DNA of 39,013 nt from Actinomycetaceae bacterium (GCA_015062745.1 SUUB01000012.1:1-39013); one strand, 5' to 3'; shown: positions 1-7,677, numbered from the stretch's first letter. The notes: a model not told the origin generated them from the letters alone. Made by a program: numbers and translations.

Positions 1-257
1 CGGAAAACATCACCGTGACACCAAAGCGTCCCATGACACCCGCTGCGAAATGGCATGAGACCCGCTGTCCGCCGGCATGCGTGGTGAGCGTTGCGAATTC
101 GGAGCGCGACGGTAGAGGTCGTCAATGCCCGTTCGCGCACGTCGTGAGCGTTGTGGAGCTCTACACGGGGCAAGCGGCGCTCGTGGTGGGAAATACCGCA
201 CAGTGAGCAAGGCGGGCCTCTCGCCTTTACAGGTGAAAGGCGGGCTACCATGGGCAC
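1..257. other. Upstream region with short imperfect repeats, no convincing gene
   Basis: No ORF here looks real; the short ORFs overlap on both strands and are low in complexity. Three spaced copies of a C[AG]TGA[CG]ACC core start at about 14, 32 and 54. The last two extend to CATGACACCCGCTG and CATGAGACCCGCTG, 13 of 14 identical. The function is unknown. The right end carries the murJ upstream inverted repeat and -10 box, listed separately. Confidence 0.5.
222..251 (+). promoter_or_regulatory. Inverted repeat and -10 box upstream of murJ
   Basis: CGCCTTT (222-228) and AAAGGCG (236-242) form a perfect 7-bp inverted repeat around a 7-nt loop. TACCAT at 246-251 resembles a -10 hexamer and lies 6 nt before the ATG at 258, so transcription could begin at the start codon. 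A TTTACA at 226-231 is only 14 bp upstream, a poor -35 spacing. The repeat could be an operator or the terminator of a gene outside the window. Confidence 0.4.
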
Positions 258-2072
258 ATGCTGTTTGGGCCTCCCGCTCCTTTGCGGGGTCGTCACTTCC
301 GCGAGCAAGGCCTTGCGGTGTCTTCGCCTACCCGGACCGAGACCGCCAACCGGTCGCCTCAGCATAGCGCTGCTCCGCGTGCAGCTGCCTCGGAAACCGC
401 ACAGACACAGCCTCGGCGAAGCAGTGCGGCGCGGTCCTCTCTCGTCATGTTCCTCGGCACGCTGGTGTCGCGCATTCTCGGGTTGGTGCGTTCACCGCTG
501 ATGCTCGGTGCGGTCCTGACCATGACGTCCCCGGCGGCGAATGCCTTCGACGTGGCCAATAAGCTCCCCAACCTGATCTACATGGTGGTTGTGGGCGGTT
601 TGGTTAATGCGGTCTTGGTTCCGGCCATTGTTCGCGCCACGAAGGAGTCGAGCGACGGGGGAGCGGCCTTCCTCAATAAACTGTTGACAATCGCCATAGT
701 CTTCCTCGGCGGCGTCACCCTCCTTCTCACTCTCGCCGCACCGCTGGTGGTGAAGCTCTTTGCTGCGACAATGTCGCATGACTGGTATCGGCTCACGGTG
801 GCCTTCGCATACTGGTGCCTGCCCCAGATTTTCTTTTACGGCATGTACACGGTGATCGGCCAGATTCTCAACGCTCGTGAGAACTTCGGCCCCTACATGT
901 GGGCGCCGGCGCTTAACAATGTGGTGGCAATCGCGGGATTCGCGGTAATTCTGGCCGTTTTCGGAGGTGCGACACCGGCGGATGCTCAGGACGTGACCCG
1001 GTGGAGTGCCGAACGTGTCGCAATGCTGGGTGGTTTCTCGACGCTCGGTATCGCGGCCCAGGCCCTCATCCTGCTTTGGCCGATGCACCGTATCGGTATC
1101 CGTTATCGGCCCGACTTCGCCTGGCGAGGTTCCGGGCTCGGCACGGCGGGCCGTGCGTCGTGGTGGATGCTTCTCATGATGATAACCGGCATGGTTCCCA
1201 CGATTATCGTCTCCAATGTCGCCGCGGGTGCATCCGAACGGGCTGCAAGTTCCGGTATGGATCTGCTCACCGTTGCCGGAAACTACGCCTACACGACGGC
1301 GTACACAATCTATTCGATTCCCACATCCCTCATTGTGGTGTCGATTGCAACCGCCATGTTCACCCGCCTGGCACGATCGGCGGTATCTGGCGACATGGAT
1401 ACCATGCGCGCCGACACATCGAAGACGCTGCGAATGGTCGGCACGCTGACCTTCCTCTCTGCCGCGGGCATGATCGTTCTCGCGGTGCCCTTGGCCCGGC
1501 TGCTGGCGTTCACCGTAACGCCACAGGAGGCGGTGACCCTGGCCCGCGTCGTTATCGCAATGTGCTTGGGACTGGTGTCAATCGGTGCTGTAACGGTGCT
1601 CGATCGCGTCTACTACGCGTTCGAGGACACCCGCGGTGCCTTCTGGATCAACCTTCCCTTCCAAGTGCTCGGAATGATTGGTTTCGGGCTGTGCGGGCTG
1701 CTGCCGCCACAATGGACCGTTGTCGGGATCGGGCTGGTGATGGCCGCCACTAACACGATGGCCTTTGGTGCCATGATGCATGTGCTCTCAGGGCGTATGG
1801 GCGGGATGGATGATCGGCGCGTCTGGTCCAGTTACGGCAAGTTGCTCGTTATCACCGTCATCACCATGACCGCCGGATACCTTGTACTACGCGCGTTTGG
1901 GCCGGTGTTCGCTCCGCTTGGAGTACTGGGCGCCGGGGCTCGCATCGTGGTGGTCGCCCCCATCATGGTCGCAGTGTATTTCGGGCTGATGCGACTGCTG
2001 CGCATGGACGAACTTGCGTCGCTGGTGGGCCCCGCCCGCGCCCTCTTGCGGAAGATTGGAGTACGGAAGTGA
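258..2072 (+). CDS. murJ: MurJ/MviN-type lipid II flippase
   Basis: Integral membrane protein of the MOP exporter superfamily that flips lipid-linked peptidoglycan precursor across the cytoplasmic membrane. The MurJ core begins near residue 60 (SSLVMFLGTLVSRILGLVRS), followed by NKLPNLIYMVVVGGLVNAV and many hydrophobic segments to the C-terminus, as expected for about 14 helices. The 604 residues include a polar N-terminal extension of about 60. There is no good ribosome-binding site at 258, but a -10-like TACCAT lies 6 nt upstream, supporting a leaderless start; GTG at 318, with AAGG upstream, is the main alternative. No pseudokinase or extracellular domain follows, unlike the larger mycobacterial MurJ. 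The stop overlaps the GTG of the ATP-grasp gene by 4 bp, so the two are probably translationally coupled. Identity is confident; the start is uncertain. Confidence 0.9.
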   Translation: MLFGPPAPLRGRHFREQGLAVSSPTRTETANRSPQHSAAPRAAASETAQTQPRRSSAARSSLVMFLGTLVSRILGLVRSPLMLGAVLTMTSPAANAFDVANKLPNLIYMVVVGGLVNAVLVPAIVRATKESSDGGAAFLNKLLTIAIVFLGGVTLLLTLAAPLVVKLFAATMSHDWYRLTVAFAYWCLPQIFFYGMYTVIGQILNARENFGPYMWAPALNNVVAIAGFAVILAVFGGATPADAQDVTRWSAERVAMLGGFSTLGIAAQALILLWPMHRIGIRYRPDFAWRGSGLGTAGRASWWMLLMMITGMVPTIIVSNVAAGASERAASSGMDLLTVAGNYAYTTAYTIYSIPTSLIVVSIATAMFTRLARSAVSGDMDTMRADTSKTLRMVGTLTFLSAAGMIVLAVPLARLLAFTVTPQEAVTLARVVIAMCLGLVSIGAVTVLDRVYYAFEDTRGAFWINLPFQVLGMIGFGLCGLLPPQWTVVGIGLVMAATNTMAFGAMMHVLSGRMGGMDDRRVWSSYGKLLVITVITMTAGYLVLRAFGPVFAPLGVLGAGARIVVVAPIMVAVYFGLMRLLRMDELASLVGPARALLRKIGVRK

Positions 2073-3325
2073 TCGGTACGGAAGACTTTGCTTCTCAACT
2101 TCTGCCGGTAGTCATCGGCTACGACATTGCGACCTACAGTTTTGCGCGTATCTTTCACGAAGCGGCAGGTTTACGTTCGCTGGTTGTTTCCGATGCGCCG
2201 CGTGGGCCGATCAACGACTCGCGTATCCTTGATGTCCATCTGGTGCCGCACGGCACATTCGACGACGACGCACAGTTCTTGCGCGTGTTACATGAGGTAG
2301 CCGCCGATCATCCCGCACAACAGTTGATCCTGCTCGTGAACGCCGATGAGCATGTCGAGTTCGTAGCCAATCATCGTGATGAGTTGAAGGAACGCTATTT
2401 TCTGCCCTATGCCCCCGCTGCCGCCGTGCGTACGGCGAATTCGAAGCAGGCCATGGCGGACCTGCTTGGCGGATTGGGGCTCTCCGTGCCCATGCGCACT
2501 GCGGTGGACCTCAGCGATCCGGAAGGGTGGTCCGAGCGACTGACAGAGGTGACCTTCCCCGTCGTCGTCAAACCCGAAAATGGAAGCGAGCTTGCCGAGA
2601 ACTGGAATCAGGGGTTACGGAAGGTCAGCGTGGCGCGTACTCGTGACGATGCGATGGCGCTGTTCATGCGGTGGCATGACAACAATATACGTACGCGCCT
2701 GATCGTCCAGGAACTCATCCCCGGGGATGACACCACGCAGTGGGTTGTCAACGGCTACGTGGATCGAGCAGGGCGGATAACGGCGTGTGGTTCGGGACGG
2801 GTTCTTCTCGGCCTCCATCAACCGGAATACCTCGGAAACGCCGGAATCATACTGTTGGAGCGGCGCGATGACCTCATTGCCGACGCGAAGCGTATTGTGC
2901 AGGCGGTGGGCCTGCGCGGTTTCTTTTCACTCGATGTCAAAATCGACCCCCGCGACGGCTCCGCGCGCTGGCTTGACCTCAACCCGCGTATCGGACGAGG
3001 CCACTACTACCTGAAAGTCGGAGGGGTCGACTTGGCATCTGCGATGTTGGCCGACTTACGGGGGCTTGAGTCCACGTATCAAACGAACACACGCGAAGGA
3101 ATCTTCTGCATCATCCCGGCCTTTCTTGCCAATAGACGCTATGTTCGTGACGCGGAGCTGCTCAGGAGGGCGCGGCGAACACGTCTGCGGCGTCGTCCCA
3201 TCAATCCGCTCGCGTACAGTGCCGACCGCTCGGTGCGCCGTACCATCTACCGTCTAGGGAACGGATTCAATCAGTGGCGGCGTATGCGCCGATGGTACCC
3301 ACGCCCCACAGACTCCGGCTTCTAG
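2069..3325 (+). CDS. ATP-grasp carboxylate-amine ligase, probable peptidoglycan bridge D-amino acid ligase
   Basis: 418-residue ATP-grasp enzyme. Visible are the nucleotide-binding lysine region (VVVKPENGSE, about residue 170), the VQELIPGDD strand that contacts adenine, and a C-terminal metal/ATP site with SLDVKID followed by LDLNPRIGRGHYYLKVGG. ATP-grasp enzymes make acyl phosphates and join a carboxylate to an amine. The layout resembles D-aspartate ligases (Asl family) that add D-Asp to the side-chain amine of Lys in peptidoglycan. The GTG start overlaps the murJ stop (GTGA), and a FemAB-type gene converges on it, which supports cell-wall bridge synthesis. The last 60 residues are rich in Arg and could bind membrane or precursor. 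The family call is strong. The substrate (D-Asp, D-Glu or another acid) is inference and cannot be read from the sequence. Confidence 0.75.
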   Translation: MIGTEDFASQLLPVVIGYDIATYSFARIFHEAAGLRSLVVSDAPRGPINDSRILDVHLVPHGTFDDDAQFLRVLHEVAADHPAQQLILLVNADEHVEFVANHRDELKERYFLPYAPAAAVRTANSKQAMADLLGGLGLSVPMRTAVDLSDPEGWSERLTEVTFPVVVKPENGSELAENWNQGLRKVSVARTRDDAMALFMRWHDNNIRTRLIVQELIPGDDTTQWVVNGYVDRAGRITACGSGRVLLGLHQPEYLGNAGIILLERRDDLIADAKRIVQAVGLRGFFSLDVKIDPRDGSARWLDLNPRIGRGHYYLKVGGVDLASAMLADLRGLESTYQTNTREGIFCIIPAFLANRRYVRDAELLRRARRTRLRRRPINPLAYSADRSVRRTIYRLGNGFNQWRRMRRWYPRPTDSGF

Positions 3326-3374
3326 GTTGTGCCCCGGTGGATGCGGCACCTCGAGTAGGTTGCGCCGCGGTGGA
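3323..3374 (+). repeat. Imperfect direct repeat spanning the stop of the ATP-grasp gene
   Basis: TAGGTTGTGCCCCGGTGGA at 3323-3341 recurs as TAGGTTGCGCCGCGGTGGA at 3356-3374, 17 of 19 identical, 33 bp apart. The first copy starts with the gene's own TAG stop codon. It lies in the 73-bp gap between two convergent genes. A weak GTGCC/GGCAC hairpin (3329-3349) could help termination. Confidence 0.6.
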
Positions 3375-3398
3375 CAAGCGACTTGAGCCAACGCCGAT

Positions 3399-4694
3399 CT
3401 AGGACAGCGCTCCCAATCGCTTGGCAAGCTGCGGACGGATCGGCAAGACGAATGTGCCGATGAACTCCTCCACATTACCGTTCAGCCACCGCTTGAACGT
3501 CAGCACCGTCGCATCCGGTGCCGTCTCGTCGAAAATGCCGGAGATACCAAAAGTGTTGTAGATGGAGACGCCATGATCGCAAGCCCATTTGAACAGGGCG
3601 CGCTCCACCGGGTAGTCGCGTGCGTAGGCAGAGAAGCGTTTGTCCATCCCGCCCAGCAGCAGGAGCAGCTCGTTGCCGCTGTGGAATCCGAGTGCGGCGT
3701 TAAAAGGAATCTCGTCACCGTAGGTTGAGAGTGCTTCCCGCGCATTCTCCTCGCGCCAATTCAGGGCTTCCAGGCGTTCGGTGAGTTCCGCTGTTTCCCG
3801 CTCGCACGCCTTGGTCCGGCGCCTCTGGGACAGTACCTCCAAACGCGCCTTCGCTTGCTCGCGTTCGGCAGCGATCTGCTGGAGGTAACGAGTGGGGGAG
3901 AAATAGGCGACCGCCAGTAGGGCGCGTTCCGGCCCGAGTTCGCGCATGAGTGCGCGGTAGAACTCTTGCGATGCGCTGGACAGGCTCGCCATTGAGGTGC
4001 GTTCCACGGTTGCGTCATGCAGCGTGTCAAATACGGCGAAGTCGTCCGGGCCGAGAAAGCGTACCTCGACGCCATAGCGCCCCTCATTGTGAAAACGACG
4101 CCGGAGACCCTTCGCGAGCGTCGCGGTTGCCTCTTCGAAACTCATGCCGGAGATGTCCTTGGTATAGATGTACCGAATCTGAACATCCGACTGCTGGTAG
4201 AACTCCTTCTCGATTCTGCGAGCTCCCAGTGCGCGCAGTTGGCGCTCGGCGCGAGCGGCGGTGGGATTGCCGGCCACGATCTCAATGTCGTGGTAGAAGA
4301 CGCGGGGAAGCAGCGGATTGAATCGCACGGCGAGTATACGACGGTCGCGGCGTAGATGCGCTCGTAAGCCGGCGAAGAAGCAATCAACCATGGCGCTGTC
4401 TGACCAGTCGAGAGTGGGCCCGTAGGAGAGCAATGCGCGCCGGTAGATCTTCTTCCATGGTTGGAGCACGACGAGTCCGGCTGCGAGGATCGCAGCATCC
4501 GGGCGGGCTCTCGGCGTCTGTCCGCGTCGCGCGGGTGTCTGGACATCGGCGTGCGACACCACGCCGACGTAGTCAACCGCCATGCCGAGCCTAGTGCGCA
4601 CGGCACCGTACTCGGGAAGCTGAGGAAGGAAAACACGGTCTACTTGCCGTACGAATCTCTGATATTGCGACGACGTCAGCTGGACGAATTCCAT
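3399..4694 (-). CDS. FemA/FemB/FemX-type aminoacyltransferase for peptidoglycan interpeptide bridge
   Basis: 431-residue FemABX-family protein. These cytoplasmic enzymes use aminoacyl-tRNA to add L-amino acids to the peptide stem of lipid II. The C-terminal GNAT-fold signature is clear (SIYNTFGISGIFDE, then VLTFKRWLNGNVEEFIGTF). A charged heptad-like stretch at about residues 270-322 (AEREQAKARLEVLSQRR through TERLEALNWREENA) matches the coiled-coil arm of staphylococcal FemA, absent from the shorter Weissella FemX. The ATG at 4694 has no Shine-Dalgarno but lies 6 nt after TAATAT, so the mRNA is probably leaderless. It converges on the murJ/ATP-grasp pair. The amino acid and bridge position cannot be read from sequence. 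In Actinomycetaceae-type walls, L-Lys or L-Ala bridge residues capped by a D-acid would fit a Fem plus ATP-grasp pair, but that is inference. Confidence 0.85.
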   Translation of the reverse strand: MEFVQLTSSQYQRFVRQVDRVFLPQLPEYGAVRTRLGMAVDYVGVVSHADVQTPARRGQTPRARPDAAILAAGLVVLQPWKKIYRRALLSYGPTLDWSDSAMVDCFFAGLRAHLRRDRRILAVRFNPLLPRVFYHDIEIVAGNPTAARAERQLRALGARRIEKEFYQQSDVQIRYIYTKDISGMSFEEATATLAKGLRRRFHNEGRYGVEVRFLGPDDFAVFDTLHDATVERTSMASLSSASQEFYRALMRELGPERALLAVAYFSPTRYLQQIAAEREQAKARLEVLSQRRRTKACERETAELTERLEALNWREENAREALSTYGDEIPFNAALGFHSGNELLLLLGGMDKRFSAYARDYPVERALFKWACDHGVSIYNTFGISGIFDETAPDATVLTFKRWLNGNVEEFIGTFVLPIRPQLAKRLGALS

Positions 4695-4700
4695 GGGACG

Positions 4701-4706
4701 ATATTA
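4701..4706 (-). promoter_or_regulatory. -10 box of femAB-type gene (leaderless)
   Basis: On the minus strand TAATAT is followed by exactly 6 nt and then the ATG at 4694. This is the best -10 match in the window. No TTGACA-like -35 was found 16-18 bp upstream, where the sequence is C/T-rich. Confidence 0.55.
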
Positions 4707-4898
4707 CCAGGTAATTATTGGAGGGGGAAAGGGGAGCAGCGAGATCTACGCCATTGACCCGAGGTGTAGGCAGTGAGCCGGAACCAAGCAGACCGAAGCA
4801 TGAGCTTGTAGCGGAAGGCGCAGCGTGAACAGAAAGTAACCTGGCGAGAGCGTGCCGCGGGCCGCTAGGCTGATCGCAGGACAGAAGGAGGCTATGCG

Positions 4899-5270
4899 AT
4901 GGAAAACTCGGAACGCGACGAGGTGCCGAAGGCGGACTCGGCCTTGGACGTGGAGGCAGAAGCGAGTTCAGACCATGAGCCACCGGAGGCGGCAGTCACG
5001 GCGGCTGCCCTCGATGCCGCCGAGTTGGAGCAGTTACACGCGATTCAACGACGTCGCATGATTATCGCTCTGGTATGCGGACTTGTACTTCTTGTGCTCG
5101 GGTTCCTTGCCGGGCGGCACGCCCGCGAGTCGAGAGCAATGGAGGACAACCCAACGGTCTATGTCGGCACAGTCGTGCTGACCGATTCAAGCGAGTCACC
5201 CACAATGGGTGAATTCGATACTGGCACGAAGCCAGTTCGGGAGGGGCATATGGATGTTTGGGCGGCGTAA
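4899..5270 (+). CDS. Small acidic single-pass membrane protein, function unknown
   Basis: 123 residues. The first 50 or so are acidic and Ala/Glu-rich and probably cytoplasmic. IQRRRM then gives a basic flank to one transmembrane helix (IIALVCGLVLLVLGFLAG, about residues 55-72), followed by a 50-residue polar tail. The start is set by AAGGAGG at 4885-4891, 7 nt before the ATG. Its 3' end overlaps the next gene, whose ATG at 5254 lies 17 bp before this gene's end, so the pair is co-transcribed and probably coupled. I do not recognise a named family. The topology suggests a membrane-anchored accessory protein, but nothing shows its job. Confidence 0.75.
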   Translation: MENSERDEVPKADSALDVEAEASSDHEPPEAAVTAAALDAAELEQLHAIQRRRMIIALVCGLVLLVLGFLAGRHARESRAMEDNPTVYVGTVVLTDSSESPTMGEFDTGTKPVREGHMDVWAA

Positions 5271-5754
5271 ACAACCCGATGCCTTGGCCGGTGTACGGGG
5301 ACGACCTCTAGCCGTGGCCGAGCTGGAGGGAGACCCTCCGCGCTGGCTGGCAGTGTACGAGGACAAGCTTGCCACCGGTGACGGGCAAGCAGTCTTCGAG
5401 TATGCGTGGCACGAATTTGAAGGAGCGGCCTGGGACGGTGCTACGCGGACTTTGCGGCTCTCTTTCGTCGATTCGTCGCGCACACCTCTGGTGCTGGTGT
5501 GGTCGGAGGAGGCGCGCGATGCGATTGCGCTGATTGTACGGGAGCGCCTTGAGGGGTCAATCGTGTATCAGGAGCATGTGATTCTTCCATCGGGAACCCG
5601 CGCTCGCGGTCTGGTACGCCGTGATGGTGACAGTCTGTTCACACAGGTCATCATCGCCGGTCAGAGCCTTGAATCGGATCGCCCGGAGATAGCGCACCTC
5701 GAAGCGTCCCTGCGCGACGTGACGGGCATAGATCTCGACGATGCGCTGGGGTGA
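5254..5754 (+). CDS. Conserved actinobacterial hypothetical protein
   Basis: 166 residues from MFGRRKQ. This start is preferred because GGGAGGGG (5239-5246) lies just upstream; the ORF-track start at 5209 adds 15 residues inside the previous gene. The sequence is soluble and alternates beta-like strands with a helix, including YAWHEFEGAAWDGATRTLRL and VRERLEGSIVYQEHV. From memory it resembles a widespread uncharacterised actinobacterial family with a central WHEI-x-A-x-W segment and a run such as RERV..SVV. No catalytic motif is visible. It overlaps the upstream membrane-protein gene and is followed by a direct repeat and tRNA-Asn. Confidence 0.7.
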   Translation: MFGRRKQPDALAGVRGRPLAVAELEGDPPRWLAVYEDKLATGDGQAVFEYAWHEFEGAAWDGATRTLRLSFVDSSRTPLVLVWSEEARDAIALIVRERLEGSIVYQEHVILPSGTRARGLVRRDGDSLFTQVIIAGQSLESDRPEIAHLEASLRDVTGIDLDDALG

Positions 5755-5808
5755 TCCCCCGGATTCGAGGGAACCGCCGGTGAGGTCCGGGTTGTCAACC
5801 GTGGTGAT

Positions 5809-5892
5809 GTGATGCCCTGGACGTGACGGGAGCCGCGGTATCTCGCAGATACACGAGACGACCAGGCCGGTGATGCCCTGGACGTGACGGGA
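5809..5892 (+). repeat. 23-bp direct repeat between the 5254 gene and tRNA-Asn
   Basis: The 23-bp unit beginning GTGATGCCCTGGACGTGACG is present without mismatch at 5809-5831 and 5870-5892, a 61-bp period. Both copies resemble the 3' end of the preceding gene (GATGCGCTGGGGTGA, ending with its stop at 5754), so they may derive from it. No inverted repeat, mobile element or ORF accompanies them. Confidence 0.8.
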
Positions 5893-5930
5893 ACCGCACT
5901 CCACGTGTTCGCCATACCGCGCGCATCTGG

Positions 5931-5936
5931 TATAGT
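5931..5936 (+). promoter_or_regulatory. -10 box of tRNA-Asn promoter
   Basis: TATAGT, preceded by TGG, lies 14 nt before the mature 5' end of tRNA-Asn and is a near-consensus, extended -10 element. The -35 is weak (TTCGCC at 5908-5913, 17-bp spacing). Confidence 0.5.
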
Positions 5937-5950
5937 TTTTCTGGTCGCGA

Positions 5951-6025
5951 TCCCGCGTAGCTCAATGGCAGAGCACTCGACTGTTAATCGAACGGTTGCT
6001 GGTTCGAGTCCAGCCGCGGGAGCCA
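5951..6025 (+). tRNA. tRNA-Asn (GUU)
   Basis: The acceptor stem TCCCGCG (5951-5957) pairs perfectly with CGCGGGA (6015-6021), followed by discriminator G and an encoded CCA. The anticodon loop CTGTTAA has anticodon GTT at 5983-5985. The T-arm GGTTCGAGTCC is canonical and the D-arm is GCTCAATGGCAGAGC. It reads as an intact tRNA with its own promoter and a strong terminator just downstream. Confidence 0.97.
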
Positions 6026-6030
6026 CGGCA

Positions 6031-6063
6031 GGCCCGGTTCCTCGGAACCGGGCCTCGTTTTTT
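6031..6063 (+). terminator. Rho-independent terminator after tRNA-Asn
   Basis: GGCCCGGTTC pairs with GAACCGGGCC across a 4-nt loop (6031-6054), and a run of six T follows at 6058-6063. This is a textbook intrinsic terminator and the only one in the window with a clear T-tract. Confidence 0.93.
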
Positions 6064-6123
6064 GCCGTCGCACCGCATGGGTCCGAGTACGGGCTCCGGT
6101 GCATGATGTGAGAGGATCAGGCC

Positions 6124-6609
6124 ATGACCTACCGTGAGATCCGAATCGTCGGCGATCCCGTCCTTCGTACCCCTTGCGCTCCAATTCATGAGATCACGCC
6201 CGGAGTGCGGGCATTGGTCGAGGATTTGCTGGAGAATGTGGACGACGACGGCCGCGCCGGGCTCGCCGCAAACCAGATCGGTGTTTCGATGCGGGCCTTC
6301 TCTTGGCACATTGACGGCGAGATCGATTACATTCTGAACCCGGTGATTGTGGAGCTCTCCGAGGATCGTTTCCAAGAAGGCGATGAGGGGTGCTTGTCAG
6401 TGCCCGACTTATGGTTCCCAACCAAGCGTCACTACTATGCGCGGGCGGAGGGGATCGACCTGGATGGTAAGAAGAAGATTGTCGAAGGCGAGGGGCTGAT
6501 GGGTAGGTGCATTCAGCATGAATGCGACCACTTGGACGGGCATCTGTACATTGACCGTCTGGAGCGCTCGGTTCGTAAGAAGGCGATGCGCGCCATTCGC
6601 GATCTGTAG
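6124..6609 (+). CDS. def: Peptide deformylase
   Basis: 161-residue metalloenzyme that removes the formyl group from the N-terminal methionine of new proteins. All three signature motifs are present and in order: GLAANQIGV (about residue 45), EGCLSVP with the metal-binding Cys (about 90), and QHECDHLDG with the two metal-binding His and catalytic Glu (about 133-141). Length is normal for the family. The start at 6124 follows AGAGGA at a usable distance; a weak -10-like GAGGAT also lies exactly 6 nt upstream, so a leaderless transcript is possible. Methionine aminopeptidase, the next enzyme in N-terminal processing, is encoded at 23928-24827, not adjacent. Confidence 0.97.
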   Translation: MTYREIRIVGDPVLRTPCAPIHEITPGVRALVEDLLENVDDDGRAGLAANQIGVSMRAFSWHIDGEIDYILNPVIVELSEDRFQEGDEGCLSVPDLWFPTKRHYYARAEGIDLDGKKKIVEGEGLMGRCIQHECDHLDGHLYIDRLERSVRKKAMRAIRDL

Positions 6610-6755
6610 GTGCCGGCTCCGGCGCTCCGCTCACGCCCTGTTCTCACAGAGTGAATCGCGGCAAACCCGGTGGCAGTCGGATACACCGCTTCGCTCACGT
6701 CCGGTTTCCACCGCAGGCGGCGCCTTGTCGGGGAGACTGGCGCAAACGCTGGAGT

Positions 6756-6784
6756 TTGGAGCAGGGATGTGGCAAACTTAAGGC
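6756..6784 (+). promoter_or_regulatory. Candidate promoter of DUF3145 gene
   Basis: TTGGAG (6756-6761) and TAAGGC (6779-6784) are separated by 17 bp, giving a start near 6791 and a leader of about 48 nt. The rest of the 229-bp gap after def (6610-6838) shows only a short GCCG/CGGC hairpin just after the def stop. Confidence 0.35.
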
Positions 6785-6838
6785 GCGTCCTGATGCGCGG
6801 GTGACAAGGGGAAAGCCACCGATGCGCAGGAGGATGCT

Positions 6839-7345
6839 ATGAATACAAAACACGCCACCCGAGGCGTCATATTCATCCACTCGGTTACACCGGCCGTTCA
6901 ACCTCATGTTGAGTGGGCGGTGGCAAGTGTACTCGGTTATGAACCGTACTTCGAGTGGACTCGGCAGCCTGCCTTACCGTCGATGAACCGCGCTGAAACG
7001 TCGTGGACCGGTGAGGTGGGCACTGGTGCTATGCTCGCTTCCGCGCTTGGTGGGTGGGAGCATCTGCGCTTCGAGATCACTGAGGACCCTACCGCGGTCT
7101 CCGAGGGGGGCCGGTGGTCCTGCACGCCCGGTTTGGGCATCTTTTACGCGCAGACCGACATGACGGGGAACGTCGTCGTCCCAGAGAATCGGATTCGTGC
7201 CGCACTCGACCAAGCAGGGGATGACTCCGCCGAACTTCGTCGGCTGCTGGACGTGGCACTGGGTCAGGCGTGGGACGACGAGTTGGAGCCGTTCCGTTAT
7301 GCCGGTGCAGGTGCGCCGGTCCGCTGGTTGCATCGAGTCGGATAG
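6839..7345 (+). CDS. DUF3145 family protein
   Basis: 168-residue soluble protein of the actinobacterial DUF3145 family, recognised from RGVIFIHSVTPAVQPHVEWA at the N-terminus, the GTGAMLASALGGWEHLRFEITEDP centre and the C-terminal LGQAWDDELEPFRYAG segment. The ATG at 6839 has AGGAGG close upstream. Function is unknown; the conserved His, Trp and acidic positions do not match a known active site that I recognise. It is monocistronic by context, with a candidate promoter upstream and a hairpin terminator right after the stop. Confidence 0.88.
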   Translation: MNTKHATRGVIFIHSVTPAVQPHVEWAVASVLGYEPYFEWTRQPALPSMNRAETSWTGEVGTGAMLASALGGWEHLRFEITEDPTAVSEGGRWSCTPGLGIFYAQTDMTGNVVVPENRIRAALDQAGDDSAELRRLLDVALGQAWDDELEPFRYAGAGAPVRWLHRVG

Positions 7346-7354
7346 CTGATCCGT

Positions 7355-7383
7355 GCCCCGGATACCCGGTGAACATCCGGGGC
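7355..7383 (+). terminator. Hairpin terminator after DUF3145 gene
   Basis: GCCCCGGAT (7355-7363) pairs perfectly with ATCCGGGGC (7375-7383) around an 11-nt loop, 10 bp after the stop codon. There is no T-tract, as is common for actinobacterial terminators. It may also serve the convergent gene ending at 7446. Confidence 0.65.
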
Positions 7384-7445
7384 CGTCACACAACCGTTAC
7401 ATCGCACCCGCGGCGAAGCCGGCCACTAAACCGCCCGTTGGTGCA

Positions 7446-7655
7446 CTAGGGAAGAAGGTCGCGGAGCGTCTGAGCGTCGCAGATCTGTTCATCGGTCAGC
7501 TGCGCCCCTCCGGCAGACTCGATAGCCACCGCTACCGCCCACCGCGTGACACGATCCACGGTCCGCAGAGAAAAGTCGATATCGATCTGCTCTGCCTCCG
7601 GCACGCCTTCGCGCGTGAGCACATCGCGTGCCACGGCGAGTAGCTGGTCGTTCAT
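7446..7655 (-). CDS. Small acyl-carrier-protein-like protein lacking the carrier serine
   Basis: 69 residues, acidic. The ATG at 7655 follows GAGGAG on the minus strand with 5-nt spacing; a GTG one codon earlier is too close. By eye it aligns over most of its length with acyl carrier proteins: N-terminal helix (MNDQLLAVARDVLTREG), then RTVDRVTRW where ACPs have DSLDTVELV, then QLTDEQICDAQTLRDLLP matching the ACP helix III/IV region. The phosphopantetheine Ser is replaced (D-S becomes R-T), so it should not be loaded with acyl groups in the usual way. It is divergent from yciO, 34 bp apart. The ACP resemblance is my reading and needs a profile search; it may simply be a small helical protein. 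Confidence 0.6.
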   Translation of the reverse strand: MNDQLLAVARDVLTREGVPEAEQIDIDFSLRTVDRVTRWAVAVAIESAGGAQLTDEQICDAQTLRDLLP

Positions 7656-7677
7656 CACATCTCCTCACATAATTCGC

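Noticed and set aside
14-67. CRISPR-like array
   Set aside because: Only three short, irregular units with unequal spacing and no cas genes.
4142-4636. 164-codon minus-strand ORF
   Set aside because: Out-of-frame shadow inside the FemAB gene with no start signal and an Arg/Ser-rich product.
5809-5892. Integration site or mobile element next to tRNA-Asn
   Set aside because: The 23-bp repeat does not match the tRNA 3' end and no integrase or transposase is near.
5661-6375. Minus-strand ORFs with phrases such as GLEPATVRL and RLDSNQQPFD
   Set aside because: These are antisense translations of tRNA-Asn and its flanks, a common annotation artefact.
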